Numbered from the stretch's first letter, positions 1 to 6,980 are shown. The stretch: 7,249 bases of DNA from Sulfurimonadaceae bacterium (GCA_030610325.1 JAUWRZ010000103.1:1-7249); one strand, 5' to 3'. Numbers and translations are program-made. The notes: generated by a model from the letters alone, not told the origin.

Positions 1-596
1 AGATGATCCTTCTGATCAAAGGCGAACAAGTCTACAGTCGTATGAAGTATGAAGGCGGTACACACCGTGTACAGCGTGTTCCGGCAACTGAGTCTCAGGG
101 CAGGGTGCACACCTCTGCTATCACGGTTGCGATCATGCCTGAAGTCGATGATGTAGAAGTCCAGATCGACCCTAATGATCTTAAGATCGATGTGATGCGC
201 TCTTCTGGTTGTGGCGGTCAGTCAGTCAATACGACTGACTCTGCGGTACGTATTACCCACCTACCATCGGGTATAGTCGTGACCAATCAGGATCAAAAGT
301 CTCAACACAAGAACAAAGACAAAGCGATGAAGGTACTTAAAGCACGACTTTATGACCTTGAGTTACAAGAAGCTATGTTAAAAGAGGGTGCCAGTCGTAG
401 TCAACAGGTCGGGACAGGAGATAGAAGTGGTCGTATTCGTACCTATAACTATCCTCAGAACCGCATAAGTGACCATCGTATAAACCTGACTCTTTATCGT
501 CTTAATGAGATAATGAACGGGGGCCTTTTTGACGAGATCATAGATATGCTTATCACCGATGCACAGAGTAAAAGTCTGGATGCCTCGGGGCTTTAA
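1..596 (+). CDS. prfA: Peptide chain release factor 1 (RF1), C-terminal part
   Basis: RF1 recognises UAA and UAG stop codons in the ribosomal A site and triggers hydrolysis of peptidyl-tRNA. The gene is cut by the left window edge. About 197 of the roughly 355 residues usual for the family are visible, and the reading frame enters with the last two bases of a codon. The RF1-specific codon-recognition tripeptide PAT lies in [12 protein letters not shown] (bases 81-89), whereas RF2 has SPF. The catalytic GGQ lies at bases 213-221 in [19 protein letters not shown]. Its Gln is the residue methylated by PrmC in studied bacteria. The tail motifs [20 protein letters not shown] and [14 protein letters not shown] are all typical. 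A mild oddity is Cys before GGQ, where Ala is usual. The gene ends TAA, 21 bases from the end of a convergent gene. Identification is secure. Confidence 0.97.
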   Translation, partial: MILLIKGEQVYSRMKYEGGTHRVQRVPATESQGRVHTSAITVAIMPEVDDVEVQIDPNDLKIDVMRSSGCGGQSVNTTDSAVRITHLPSGIVVTNQDQKSQHKNKDKAMKVLKARLYDLELQEAMLKEGASRSQQVGTGDRSGRIRTYNYPQNRISDHRINLTLYRLNEIMNGGLFDEIIDMLITDAQSKSLDASGL

Positions 597-604
597 GTCT
601 ATTT

Positions 605-655
605 TCTCGCAAGAGGATTAGAAACAGGTCAGTAGATGGGCGCCCTCTTGTGAGA
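605..655. repeat. 12-bp inverted repeat at a convergent gene junction
   Basis: The arms are TCTCGCAAGAGG (605-616) and CCTCTTGTGAGA (644-655), separated by 27 bases. Eleven of twelve positions pair. The twelfth (609/651) is a G.U wobble in RNA made from the plus strand and a C.A mismatch in RNA from the minus strand. The repeat starts 9 bases after the prfA stop and runs into the last codons of the convergent AMIN gene. No run of T follows on either strand, so it is not a textbook intrinsic terminator. It may protect or end the prfA transcript (inference). Confidence 0.45.
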
Positions 656-1253
656 CTATCTCATAGTGATACTGCCCATCTAACTCGATGACTACACGGT
701 AGTAACCATCATGATTCCCCATGCGTATCTTTTTATATGGCTTGTCTGAGATATCTTTAGATCTCGATCTGAAGTTTGCGTCTTTCTCAAAGTCCATGAC
801 CACTCTATGGGGTCTGGTGACCATGAAATGTCGTATCAATCTGTCAGTCGTCTTTACCCGCATACTGTTTCCTGCTTGATAAAAGACCGCTTCATCGAGA
901 TCTGCTACCATCTTATACGTCGTCTTATTAGTCGTGACTTTTTTCTTGAGGACTTTCTTATCTGTACTAAACGTCTGTGAGATAAAGATGGGAAGGTGCC
1001 AGTCTACACTGTGATCGAGGGAGATGCTTGTCGAAGCGAGTGAACCGTCGAGGTTTTGGTACTGTACTGTGACCTCTTTAAGTACTCGTGCACTATCAGG
1101 TAGATTGATAGCAGCACGCTTGAGAGGCTCGAAATCTTTAGGTCGATTAGAACTGACCGGAAGTCCTTTACTGCCCTCTGCAGAGAAAAAAGGGTTCTCT
1201 CTTGCTTGGAGCAGGTCAATTAGTATGATGGTCATTAACAAATATCTGAACAC
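618..1253 (-). CDS. Secreted AMIN-domain protein
   Basis: This predicted 211-residue exported protein has a hydrophobic N-terminus (residues 4-15) and a likely signal-peptidase cut after LLQA (residue 17). It is followed by RENPFF, a mature N-terminus I associate with Campylobacterota AMIN proteins. The C-terminal third (about 110-211) contains RPHRVVMDFEKD, KKIRMGNHDGYYRVVIELDG and YHYEIV. This resembles the AMIN fold, which localises cell-wall amidases and secretin partners to the envelope. No amidase domain is present, so the enzyme-like role is unknown. I chose a GTG start at 1253-1251 because GAGGGG sits six bases upstream and the signal peptide begins there. A nearby ATG (1255-1253) is out of frame. 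A strong -10 element lies about 50 bases upstream. The position after recA, eno and an FtsB-like gene matches my memory of the cluster in Helicobacter and Campylobacter. Confidence 0.8.
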   Translation of the reverse strand: MFRYLLMTIILIDLLQARENPFFSAEGSKGLPVSSNRPKDFEPLKRAAINLPDSARVLKEVTVQYQNLDGSLASTSISLDHSVDWHLPIFISQTFSTDKKVLKKKVTTNKTTYKMVADLDEAVFYQAGNSMRVKTTDRLIRHFMVTRPHRVVMDFEKDANFRSRSKDISDKPYKKIRMGNHDGYYRVVIELDGQYHYEIVSQEGAHLLTCF

Positions 1254-1302
1254 ATAACACCCCTCATCGATGTATAGAGACTTCTGAAAGCGCTCTATTT
1301 AT

Positions 1303-1333
1303 ATTATAACAAGATCACCCATGAGTCTGTCGG
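1303..1333 (-). promoter_or_regulatory. Extended -10 sigma70-type promoter for the AMIN gene
   Basis: Read leftward, TGTTATAAT (1311-1303) is a perfect TGn extended -10 hexamer. Transcription would start near 1296, leaving a leader of about 43 bases before the GTG start. The best -35 candidate, CCGACA (1333-1328), is weak and sits 19 bases away. That fits Campylobacterota sigma70 promoters, which commonly lack a clear -35. The promoter suggests the AMIN gene can be transcribed apart from the upstream recA-eno genes. Confidence 0.6.
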
Positions 1334-1363
1334 GTCTATCTGATAGAGATGAGATACGACAGA
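1326..1363 (-). repeat. Nested inverted repeat after the FtsB-like gene
   Basis: Perfect 7-bp arms TCTGTCG (1326-1332) and CGACAGA (1357-1363) enclose a second small stem, TCTAT/ATAGA (1335-1339 and 1343-1347) with a 3-base loop. The element begins three bases beyond the stop codon of the FtsB-like gene and overlaps the weak -35 of the AMIN promoter. No T-run follows it on the minus strand. It could be a mRNA 3' end structure, a protein-binding site or chance. Confidence 0.4.
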
Positions 1364-1366
1364 TCA

Positions 1367-1660
1367 CTAGTTATCGGCATCAAGTTCTTTTAGCTCAAAG
1401 AACTCTTTTTGCAGTACCGCATTTTCCTGTTTTAATCTGATGACTTCATCTTTTAAATGATCCTCATAGGATTCGAGTTTAAGAAGTACTTCGAGTGAGT
1501 TATCGCCAAAAAGTAAAATACCTATATAGATACCTATAGCCATGACAAGCAGCACTAAAAAGAGGAATTTTGTCCAACTAAGCCCGAGATAGCGCTCAGT
1601 CAGAGGTTGTACGCTATCTATCTCGCTGAAAAGCTCATCGTCCATTGGATCGTTAGTCAT
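1367..1660 (-). CDS. FtsB/DivIC-like single-pass membrane protein
   Basis: This protein of about 97 residues has the septum-formation-initiator layout. It has an acidic cytoplasmic N-terminus, one membrane span (about residues 30-51, rich in L, V, I and G), then a heptad-like coiled coil (about 57-93) with the segments KLESYEDHLKDEV and RLKQENAVLQKE. FtsB-type proteins pair through the coiled coil with FtsL and FtsQ in the divisome, and a division role here is inferred from architecture only. I chose the ATG at 1660-1658. A TTG codon directly before it could also serve, as could an ATG five codons in. None has a clear Shine-Dalgarno sequence. The gene ends with tandem stops, TAG then TGA. Its position between eno and the AMIN gene matches a small conserved gene in the same place in other Campylobacterota, as I recall. 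A terminator-like hairpin separates it from eno. Confidence 0.8.
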   Translation of the reverse strand: MTNDPMDDELFSEIDSVQPLTERYLGLSWTKFLFLVLLVMAIGIYIGILLFGDNSLEVLLKLESYEDHLKDEVIRLKQENAVLQKEFFELKELDADN

Positions 1661-1679
1661 CAATAGTGCCGATAACAGG

Positions 1680-1724
1680 AAAAAAAGAGCAGGAGAGGCA
1701 AAGATATATCTTTCTTAGCTCTCC
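1680..1724 (-). terminator. Likely intrinsic terminator after eno
   Basis: On the minus strand GGAGAG (1724-1719) can pair with CTCTCC (1697-1692). Alternatively AGAGC (1722-1718) pairs with GCTCT (1690-1686), which runs directly into seven T (1686-1680). The loop contains a perfect 14-bp palindrome, AAAGATATATCTTT (1700-1713), which would stack as an inner hairpin. The stem plus T-run lies 30 bases after the eno stop and about 20 bases before the next gene, so it probably attenuates transcription and does not fully isolate the downstream genes. Confidence 0.6.
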
Positions 1725-1753
1725 CGGGATGATGTGCATATGTGGTTAAGCTG

Positions 1754-3019
1754 CTAAAAGAGCTCAGCGCCCAGGTATTCACCGTAGATGACTTCGTTCT
1801 CTATCTCCAGAAGACGGTTGTATTTAGCAGTACGTTCACCGCGTGCTGTCGAGCCAGTCTTGATCTCACCGCAGTTCAGTGCTACAGCAAAGTCAGCTAT
1901 AAATGCATCTTCACTTTCACCGGAGCGGTGACTCATGACACACTGGTAGCCATTTCTCTGAGCAAGGCGGACGGTCTGCATTGTCTCAGAGACTGAACCT
2001 ATCTGATTTGGTTTGATCAAGATAGCATTGGCGATATCTTTCTGGATCCCTTCATTAAGGATGTTGACATTCGTCACGAAAAGATCATCACCGACAAGAT
2101 GGACTTTGTCAGCCAACTTCTCTGTCATCAGCTTCCAACCGTCCCAGTCATCTTCGCTCAGGCCATCTTCGATGGAGACTATCGGGTACTTCTCACACAG
2201 ATCGACATAATAGTCGACAAACTCTGCCGAAGTCACTGTACGGTCCTCGGAGTCAAGACGATATCCGCCATCAGCTACAAGTTCAGAAGCAGCGACATCA
2301 AGAGCAATAGCTATCTCTTTACCCGGTACATAACCTGCTTTCTCTATTGCCTGTATGACTACCTGGATTGGCTCTTCATTTGAACTTAGGTCTGGTGCAA
2401 AACCACCCTCATCTCCAAGTGCTGTGTTGTGATCAGCGTCTTTGAGTATCTTTTTCAGGTTATGATAGACTTCTGCAGAAGCCCTCAGACTTTCAGCGAA
2501 ATCATCAAAGCCGATAGGCATGATCATGTATTCCTGGAAATCGACGGAGTTGTCTGCATGGGAGCCGCCATTGATGATATTGAGCATCGGGACAGGCATG
2601 ACCATAGCGTTTGCACCACCGAGATAGCGGTAAAGAGGCATCTCAAGACTTGCAGCTGCAGCGCGTGCGACTGCCATCGAGACACCGAGGACAGCGTTGG
2701 CACCGAGGGTGGCGTAGTTCTCTGTCCCGTCAAGTCTTTTCATCTCCGCATCTACTGCAGCCTGATTAAAAGGACTCATCCCCATCAGGACATCAGCTAT
2801 TTGAGTGTTTACATTCTCTACAGCAGTCAGTACACCTTTGCCCATATAGCGTTCACCACCGTCGCGCAGCTCCAGTGCTTCACGTTTTCCGGTACTTGCG
2901 CCACTTGGTACGATCGCACTTTCTGTTGTCCCATCACTAAGTGTGACTGTTGCTTTAACTGTTGGATTCCCGCGTGAATCCATTATTTCCATCGCTGTTA
3001 TATTGTCTATAAAGATCAT
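1754..3019 (-). CDS. eno: Enolase (phosphopyruvate hydratase)
   Basis: Enolase interconverts 2-phosphoglycerate and phosphoenolpyruvate in the cytoplasm, in glycolysis and gluconeogenesis. The protein is full length at 421 residues and begins with the family N-terminus, [12 protein letters not shown] at residues 10-21. Key sites are visible: His154 in GGSHADN, Glu163, the catalytic Glu204 in GDEGGFAP, metal ligands Asp241, Glu284 (SIEDGL) and Asp311 (GDDLFVTN), catalytic Lys336 in LIKPNQIG, the His364-Arg365-Ser366 substrate loop (SHRSGE), and Lys387. The ATG overlaps the recA TGA as ATGA, so the two genes are very likely co-transcribed and translationally coupled. In a chemolithotroph it would serve mainly gluconeogenesis (inference). 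Nothing is truncated or missing. Confidence 0.98.
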   Translation of the reverse strand: MIFIDNITAMEIMDSRGNPTVKATVTLSDGTTESAIVPSGASTGKREALELRDGGERYMGKGVLTAVENVNTQIADVLMGMSPFNQAAVDAEMKRLDGTENYATLGANAVLGVSMAVARAAAASLEMPLYRYLGGANAMVMPVPMLNIINGGSHADNSVDFQEYMIMPIGFDDFAESLRASAEVYHNLKKILKDADHNTALGDEGGFAPDLSSNEEPIQVVIQAIEKAGYVPGKEIAIALDVAASELVADGGYRLDSEDRTVTSAEFVDYYVDLCEKYPIVSIEDGLSEDDWDGWKLMTEKLADKVHLVGDDLFVTNVNILNEGIQKDIANAILIKPNQIGSVSETMQTVRLAQRNGYQCVMSHRSGESEDAFIADFAVALNCGEIKTGSTARGERTAKYNRLLEIENEVIYGEYLGAELF

Positions 3020-4053
3020 TCATCTACCTCATTTATTTCTGATTGGCCCATTTCGATGATACTGCTCATACCCATGGCGTCTTTTACTTTTTTCTCTATT
3101 TCCAGAGCCAATTCCGGTTCGTCTTTGAACTTCTGCTTGACGTTCTCACGACCCTGCCCAAGTTTGGCGTTCTCATAACTGAACCAGGCTCCGGCTTTAT
3201 CGATAATATCTAATTTGACCCCGTAATCTACAAGTTCACCCTCTTTGGAGATCCCTTCACCGAACATAATATCGAATTCTGCCTGACGAAATGGAGGGGC
3301 TACCTTGTTTTTGATGACTTTCGCCTTAACACGGTTACCTATCTGGCTATCACCCTGTTTCAGTGTGGCGATCTTGCGGACATCAATACGTACAGAAGCA
3401 TAGAACTTAAGCGCGTTTCCTCCTGTAGTCGTCTCTGGTGAACCATAGCCCATCATCCCTATCTTCATACGGATCTGATTGATAAAGATGATAGTCGTGT
3501 TCATCTTATGTAGGATACCGGTCAGCTTTCGTAGTGCTTTTGACATCAGCCTTGCCTGTACACCGACCTGCTGATCACTCATCTCTCCTTCGATCTCCAC
3601 TTTGGGAGTCAAAGCGGCAACGGAGTCGATGACGATAAGGTCCACTGCACCCGAGCGTACGATAGTCTCGACGATGTCAAGGGCCTGCTCTCCATAATCA
3701 GGTTGAGAGACAAGTAGGTTCTCTACGTCGACACCAAGGTTTTTGGCATAATGGATGTCCAGTGCATGTTCAGCATCAATAAAGGCACATACCCCATCTT
3801 TTTTTTGACTCTCTGCTGTGATCTGTAGTGCCAAGGTCGTCTTTCCTGAACTCTCAGGGCCATAGATCTCGATAATACGACCCTGGGGGACACCATTGAT
3901 ACCTAATGCCAGGTCAAGCCCTATAGAACCAGTACTGATAGACTCAAGTGGTTCGATCTCTTTGTCACCGAGACGCATCAGCGCCCCTTTTCCAAATGCT
4001 TTATCGATCTGCTTTAGTGCCAGATCCAGGGATTTTTGCTTGTTAGCGTCCAT
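3016..4053 (-). CDS. recA: Recombinase RecA
   Basis: RecA forms ATP-dependent filaments on single-stranded DNA and drives strand exchange in recombinational repair. The protein is full length (345 residues) without intein. From the chosen start, the Walker A motif GPESSGKTT is at residues 65-73. The Walker B strand is in [15 protein letters not shown]-binding loop L1 is around [22 protein letters not shown], and L2 with its flank is in [17 protein letters not shown]. The C-terminus is acidic (SEINEVDE), as usual. Two ATG codons are adjacent. I prefer the second (4053-4051) because AAGGA lies at better spacing and relatives begin MDxNK; the first would start at 4056. The stop overlaps the eno start. 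No convincing SOS operator is present, in line with the absence of LexA from most Campylobacterota. Confidence 0.97.
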   Translation of the reverse strand: MDANKQKSLDLALKQIDKAFGKGALMRLGDKEIEPLESISTGSIGLDLALGINGVPQGRIIEIYGPESSGKTTLALQITAESQKKDGVCAFIDAEHALDIHYAKNLGVDVENLLVSQPDYGEQALDIVETIVRSGAVDLIVIDSVAALTPKVEIEGEMSDQQVGVQARLMSKALRKLTGILHKMNTTIIFINQIRMKIGMMGYGSPETTTGGNALKFYASVRIDVRKIATLKQGDSQIGNRVKAKVIKNKVAPPFRQAEFDIMFGEGISKEGELVDYGVKLDIIDKAGAWFSYENAKLGQGRENVKQKFKDEPELALEIEKKVKDAMGMSSIIEMGQSEINEVDE

Positions 4054-4222
4054 CATTTTCCTTCGTAGAGTAAATAAGTGCCTAAATTGTATGTCATTAA
4101 GAAAGATAAAGTAGAAAATATTTCAATTTGCAATATTTATATCTGTTTTGTAGGACATAGAAAATAATGCGTAATTTTAGCGTTCTTAGGTTAAAATCTA
4201 ATTGATTATAAAGGGAGTCTCA
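4054..4222. promoter_or_regulatory. AT-rich divergent promoter region, recA / mqnD
   Basis: This gap of about 170 bases separates recA from the rightward mqnD operon, so promoters for both must lie here. For mqnD, TAAAAT (4192-4197) is a possible -10, with no clear -35. AAAGGGAG (4210-4217) is a strong ribosome-binding site that sets the mqnD start. The centre is very AT-rich and carries two direct copies of AATATTT (4117-4123 and 4132-4138), spaced 15 bases start to start, with TTGCAA between them. I see no RNA gene in it. Confidence 0.5.
4086..4091 (-). promoter_or_regulatory. recA: Candidate -10 element for recA-eno
   Basis: TACAAT (4091-4086) matches five of six positions of TATAAT and would place the transcript start about 25-30 bases before the recA ATG. 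Upstream on the minus strand are T-rich tracts but no -35 hexamer, the pattern usual for Campylobacterota sigma70 promoters. The ribosome-binding sequence GAAGGAA lies immediately before the start codon pair. Confidence 0.4.
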
Positions 4223-5086
4223 TTGAAAAAAGTACTAATAGCCCACTCACCGGATGCTGATGATATCTTTATGTATTATGCTATCAAGTTTGGATGGGTA
4301 GGTATTGATGATATAGAGTTTGATAATCTGGCACTGGACATAGAGACGCTTAATGTCGAAGCGTTGAAGGGTACTTATGACATCACGGCTATCAGTTTTG
4401 CTCTCTATCCACATATCCGTAACGAGTATGCACTGTTGAAGACGGCGGTAAGTTTTGGTGAAGGATATGGGCCGAAGTTGATCCGTCGTAAAGAGACTAA
4501 GCTCAAACGTCGTTTTAAAGTCGCACTGAGTGGAAAATATACGACCAACGCTATGTTGTTTCGAATGGCCTATCCGGATGCAAGGATCACCTATATGAAC
4601 TTCCTTGATATCGAAGCTGCTGTGACAAACGGCGATGTAGATGCCGGAGTGCTGATCCATGAGAGTATTTTGACATTTAATGATGAGCTTGAAGTCGAGA
4701 GAGAGATGTGGGATATCTGGCAGGAGCTTGCCGGTAAGGATCTGCCACTGCCTCTGGGCGGGATGGCAATACGCCGTTCGCTTCCATTGACGTCAGCTAT
4801 CGCTTATGAGAAAGTGCTGACTGACGCGGTACGAGTCGCTAGAGACCGTAAGCAGGAGCTATGTGACAGACTTGTCGATGAGAACCTGGTACGCATCGAG
4901 GGTGCAACGCTCGATAAGTATCTTGAACTCTACGCTAATGATGACTCTGTCGAGTTAAGTCCACTACAATACCGGGCTATCGACAAGCTGTATGAACTTG
5001 GTCTTGAACATGGCTTCTATGAGACACTCATCACTGCAGAGTCCTTTATCCTGCCAGATGAGTATACGGAGTTGAGAGATAGCTGA
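4223..5086 (+). CDS. mqnD: 1,4-dihydroxy-6-naphthoate synthase, futalosine menaquinone pathway
   Basis: MqnD converts cyclic dehypoxanthine futalosine to 1,4-dihydroxy-6-naphthoate in the alternative menaquinone pathway used by Campylobacterota. The protein of about 287 residues has the periplasmic-binding-protein-like fold of the family. SPDADD is at 9-14 (Thermus has SPCPND), DIETLN at 39-44, ISFALYP at about 57-63, GEGYGP at 79-84, Thr107-Thr108, GVLIHES with His146 at the position of the catalytic base, and LPLPLGG at 174-180. I start it at TTG 4223. AAAGGGAG lies five bases before it, and an upstream in-frame TTG (4202) would place that site inside the coding sequence. The stop TGA shares one base with the fliQ start (TGATG). 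MqnA is a related fold, but the IHES and LPLPLGG motifs favour MqnD. Confidence 0.88.
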   Translation: MKKVLIAHSPDADDIFMYYAIKFGWVGIDDIEFDNLALDIETLNVEALKGTYDITAISFALYPHIRNEYALLKTAVSFGEGYGPKLIRRKETKLKRRFKVALSGKYTTNAMLFRMAYPDARITYMNFLDIEAAVTNGDVDAGVLIHESILTFNDELEVEREMWDIWQELAGKDLPLPLGGMAIRRSLPLTSAIAYEKVLTDAVRVARDRKQELCDRLVDENLVRIEGATLDKYLELYANDDSVELSPLQYRAIDKLYELGLEHGFYETLITAESFILPDEYTELRDS

Positions 5087-5352
5087 TGGAAGCGCAGTTG
5101 ATCGCATTGGGTGTTGCCACATTTAAGACGGCCCTGATGCTGGCGCTTCCAGGACTTTTGACCGGTATGTTTCTGGGTCTGGCGGTAAGTATCTTTCAGG
5201 CAACGACACAGATCAATGAGATGACACTGAGTTTTATTCCCAAGATCATCGGTGTGGTCATCGTCATCATCCTGACGATGCCGTGGATGTTGAACGTCAT
5301 GCAGGATTTTGCCGAAGAGGTGATCAATATGATCCCTCAGTTCGTACAGTAG
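5086..5352 (+). CDS. fliQ: Flagellar export apparatus protein FliQ
   Basis: FliQ is a small inner-membrane component of the FliP-FliQ-FliR export gate of the flagellar type III secretion apparatus. The protein is 88 residues, the family's usual size, with two hydrophobic hairpin segments at about residues 14-37 and 52-71. The signature SIFQATTQINEMTLSFIPKI (residues 35-54) is diagnostic. The ATG overlaps the mqnD stop by one base, implying translational coupling. No other flagellar genes are in the window; isolated flagellar genes are common in Campylobacterota. A type III injectisome homologue (SctS type) is the only alternative, and the context, with murB next, favours the flagellar gene. 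Confidence 0.95.
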   Translation: MEAQLIALGVATFKTALMLALPGLLTGMFLGLAVSIFQATTQINEMTLSFIPKIIGVVIVIILTMPWMLNVMQDFAEEVINMIPQFVQ

Positions 5353-5376
5353 GACCTGCATTTGGCATAGTGAAAA

Positions 5377-5397
5377 GGAAAGTGGAAAGTGGAAAGA
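5377..5397 (+). repeat. murB: Three tandem 7-bp units over the murB start
   Basis: Three head-to-tail copies of GGAAAGT lie at 5377-5383, 5384-5390 and 5391-5397, the last ending in A instead of T. Each unit junction makes a GTG, and each unit holds a weak purine-rich ribosome-binding sequence. The proposed murB GTG start (5389) is inside the array, so the first unit also serves as Shine-Dalgarno sequence. Confidence 0.75.
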
Positions 5398-6198
5398 GAG
5401 AAAAGTAAAGAACGATATAAAAAGGTAGATCTCTCTAAGTCCAGCTCTATCCATATTGGCCCGTTGGCTGATGTCTATATGATAGACAGCTACGCGTACC
5501 CTGAAGATGCTTACCTGATAGGTTTTCTCAATAATATCCTGGTCGGTCCGGATCATCCCCCTTTGATGCGTCTTTCCAAGACATTTGACTTTATCCGGCT
5601 TGAAGATGGTCGACTTCGCATAGGGGCAGCTACTCCCGGCGGGAAGATCGTCTCCTTTTGTAAAAGACATGACATCGCACATTTTGAGTTTATGGCACAT
5701 CTACCCGGGACATTAGGAGGGATGCTTCAGATGAATGCCGGTCTAAAGAGTTATGAGGTCTTCGAGTATTTGCTTGATATCAGGACCAGGGACAGATCGG
5801 TGAAGAAGGCTGATATCGACTATGGTTACAGGAGAACAGATATCGATGAAGTCGTCTTTGAGGCCTCTTTTAGGGTAGAGGAGGGGTTTGACCTTTCCAA
5901 GATAGAGATGTTTAAACAGATGCGTTCAAATCAACCACGTGATCCAAGTGCAGGCAGCTGTTTTAAAAACCCTCCGGGCGACTATGCCGGACGACTGATC
6001 GAAGCTGTCGGACTAAAAGGTCATCGCATTGGGGATATGCAGTTTAGTGATGTACATTCGAACTTTCTGGTCAATCTGGGAAAAGGAAGCTTTGAGGATG
6101 CGATGGTCATCATAAAGCTGGCTGAAAAGCGGGTCTTGGAGCAGACGGGGATCTCTCTGGAGCGAGAGGTCATCATCTTAGATCGTCGTTACTTTTAA
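5389..6198 (+). CDS. murB: UDP-N-acetylenolpyruvoylglucosamine reductase (MurB)
   Basis: MurB is a cytoplasmic FAD enzyme that reduces UDP-GlcNAc-enolpyruvate to UDP-MurNAc, the second committed step of peptidoglycan precursor synthesis. The 269-residue protein is the short type II form. The FAD-binding part is degenerate at the first glycine-rich loop (FLNNILVG, about 46-53) but has the PGTLGGMLQMNAG segment (106-118) and YRRT (147-150). The substrate domain has AGSCFKNP (188-195), with Ser190 at the proton-donor position and GDYAGRLIEAVGLKG following. The C-terminal SLEREV holds the expected Glu. GTG 5389 is chosen as start, with AAGGAA eight bases upstream. It is third in the mqnD-fliQ-murB unit, 36 bases after fliQ, and its last four bases overlap a convergent gene. 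fliQ-murB adjacency is, as I recall, also found in Campylobacter. Confidence 0.94.
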   Translation: MEREKSKERYKKVDLSKSSSIHIGPLADVYMIDSYAYPEDAYLIGFLNNILVGPDHPPLMRLSKTFDFIRLEDGRLRIGAATPGGKIVSFCKRHDIAHFEFMAHLPGTLGGMLQMNAGLKSYEVFEYLLDIRTRDRSVKKADIDYGYRRTDIDEVVFEASFRVEEGFDLSKIEMFKQMRSNQPRDPSAGSCFKNPPGDYAGRLIEAVGLKGHRIGDMQFSDVHSNFLVNLGKGSFEDAMVIIKLAEKRVLEQTGISLEREVIILDRRYF

Positions 6199-6959
6199 AA
6201 GCGTAAGACGGCTCCGGCGAAAAAGCCATCGATCTCAATATCAAGGGTACTGTTAAGGCCGCCAACATCATCACTGTCGAGGTCGAGGTTCTCAAAACGG
6301 TAACCTACTTCCAGTCCAATATCAAATGGCAGCACATTGACGAGGGTATAATCTACTTTTATACGGTAATCAAGCAGGCTTGAATCTCCATAAGCGATAT
6401 ATTTCACATCCCCCTCGATGCCAATATCGGTCATCGGGATCTGAAAACGGGCTCGGGCATAACCAAGTGGCAAGACAATGCTTTCGCTGTCGTCAAATGT
6501 ATTGTTCCCATTTTGGCTTTTTCCTGTGAACGAAGCATCGATATGTTTGATATCGAGTCCAAGATCAAGAGTGACCCATGCCAGGTTATCCAGGATGTTA
6601 TAGTAAAGAATAGCATCTATCTGGGAGAGCTCCAGTGAGGAAGTCGACCCCTTACCATAGAGGTTTCCATCCCAGGCGAACAGATCGTTAGATGTGCCGC
6701 TGTAACCGACATCTGCATATTCCAGGCGCAGATTTGGTATGAGAGGGATCGGATGTTTGATAAACATCCATAAGTACCCTTTACTTTCACTGGCGTAACC
6801 CAGTGTCGAGGTACTGAAGGAGGTCTCACCATCATACTGCGCTGTTCCGGAGATCTCGTTATCCCAGACCCCGCCACCTGCTTCGACACGGATAAAGTCT
6901 GCCTGAGCACTTAATGCGATGATAGCACTCATCACTGCAGCTGTTACTATCTTTTTCAT
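6195..6959 (-). CDS. Outer membrane beta-barrel protein, TIGR04219-like
   Basis: This predicted 254-residue outer membrane protein starts with a classic signal peptide: MKK, a hydrophobic core, and ALSAQA with a likely cut after residue 20. The mature part shows alternating polar/hydrophobic strands rich in Gly and aromatic residues, such as RVEAGGGVWDNEISG near the N-terminus and EVGYRFENLDL and GFFAGAVLRF near the end. It finishes with the C-terminal Phe expected for BAM-assembled barrels. It resembles the uncharacterised TIGR04219 family of Campylobacterota and other Gram-negatives; ligand and function are unknown. The start is supported by GAGGA six to seven bases upstream. A perfect dyad lies just before the ribosome-binding site, so regulated expression is possible. 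The stop codon overlaps murB tail to tail. Confidence 0.88.
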   Translation of the reverse strand: MKKIVTAAVMSAIIALSAQADFIRVEAGGGVWDNEISGTAQYDGETSFSTSTLGYASESKGYLWMFIKHPIPLIPNLRLEYADVGYSGTSNDLFAWDGNLYGKGSTSSLELSQIDAILYYNILDNLAWVTLDLGLDIKHIDASFTGKSQNGNNTFDDSESIVLPLGYARARFQIPMTDIGIEGDVKYIAYGDSSLLDYRIKVDYTLVNVLPFDIGLEVGYRFENLDLDSDDVGGLNSTLDIEIDGFFAGAVLRF

Positions 6960-6980
6960 ATATATTCCTCATGAGATATA

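Noticed and set aside
2429..2977. Long plus-strand open frame of 182 codons opposite eno.
   Set aside because: It is the antisense shadow of a fully conserved enolase gene, and its protein is Cys/His-rich and unlike any family.
4143..4158. CTGT-N8-ACAT upstream of recA, close to the E. coli LexA box.
   Set aside because: It is imperfect, has G-rich rather than alternating AT interior bases, sits about 90 bases from the recA start, and most Campylobacterota lack LexA.
4202..4222. In-frame TTG at 4202 as an earlier mqnD start.
   Set aside because: It would translate through the strong AAAGGGAG ribosome-binding site, which is ideally spaced for the TTG at 4223, where the conserved protein begins.
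5017..5700. Long minus-strand open frame of 227 codons opposite fliQ and murB.
   Set aside because: It spans three genes with clear protein signatures on the other strand and has the His/Asp-rich composition of an antisense frame.
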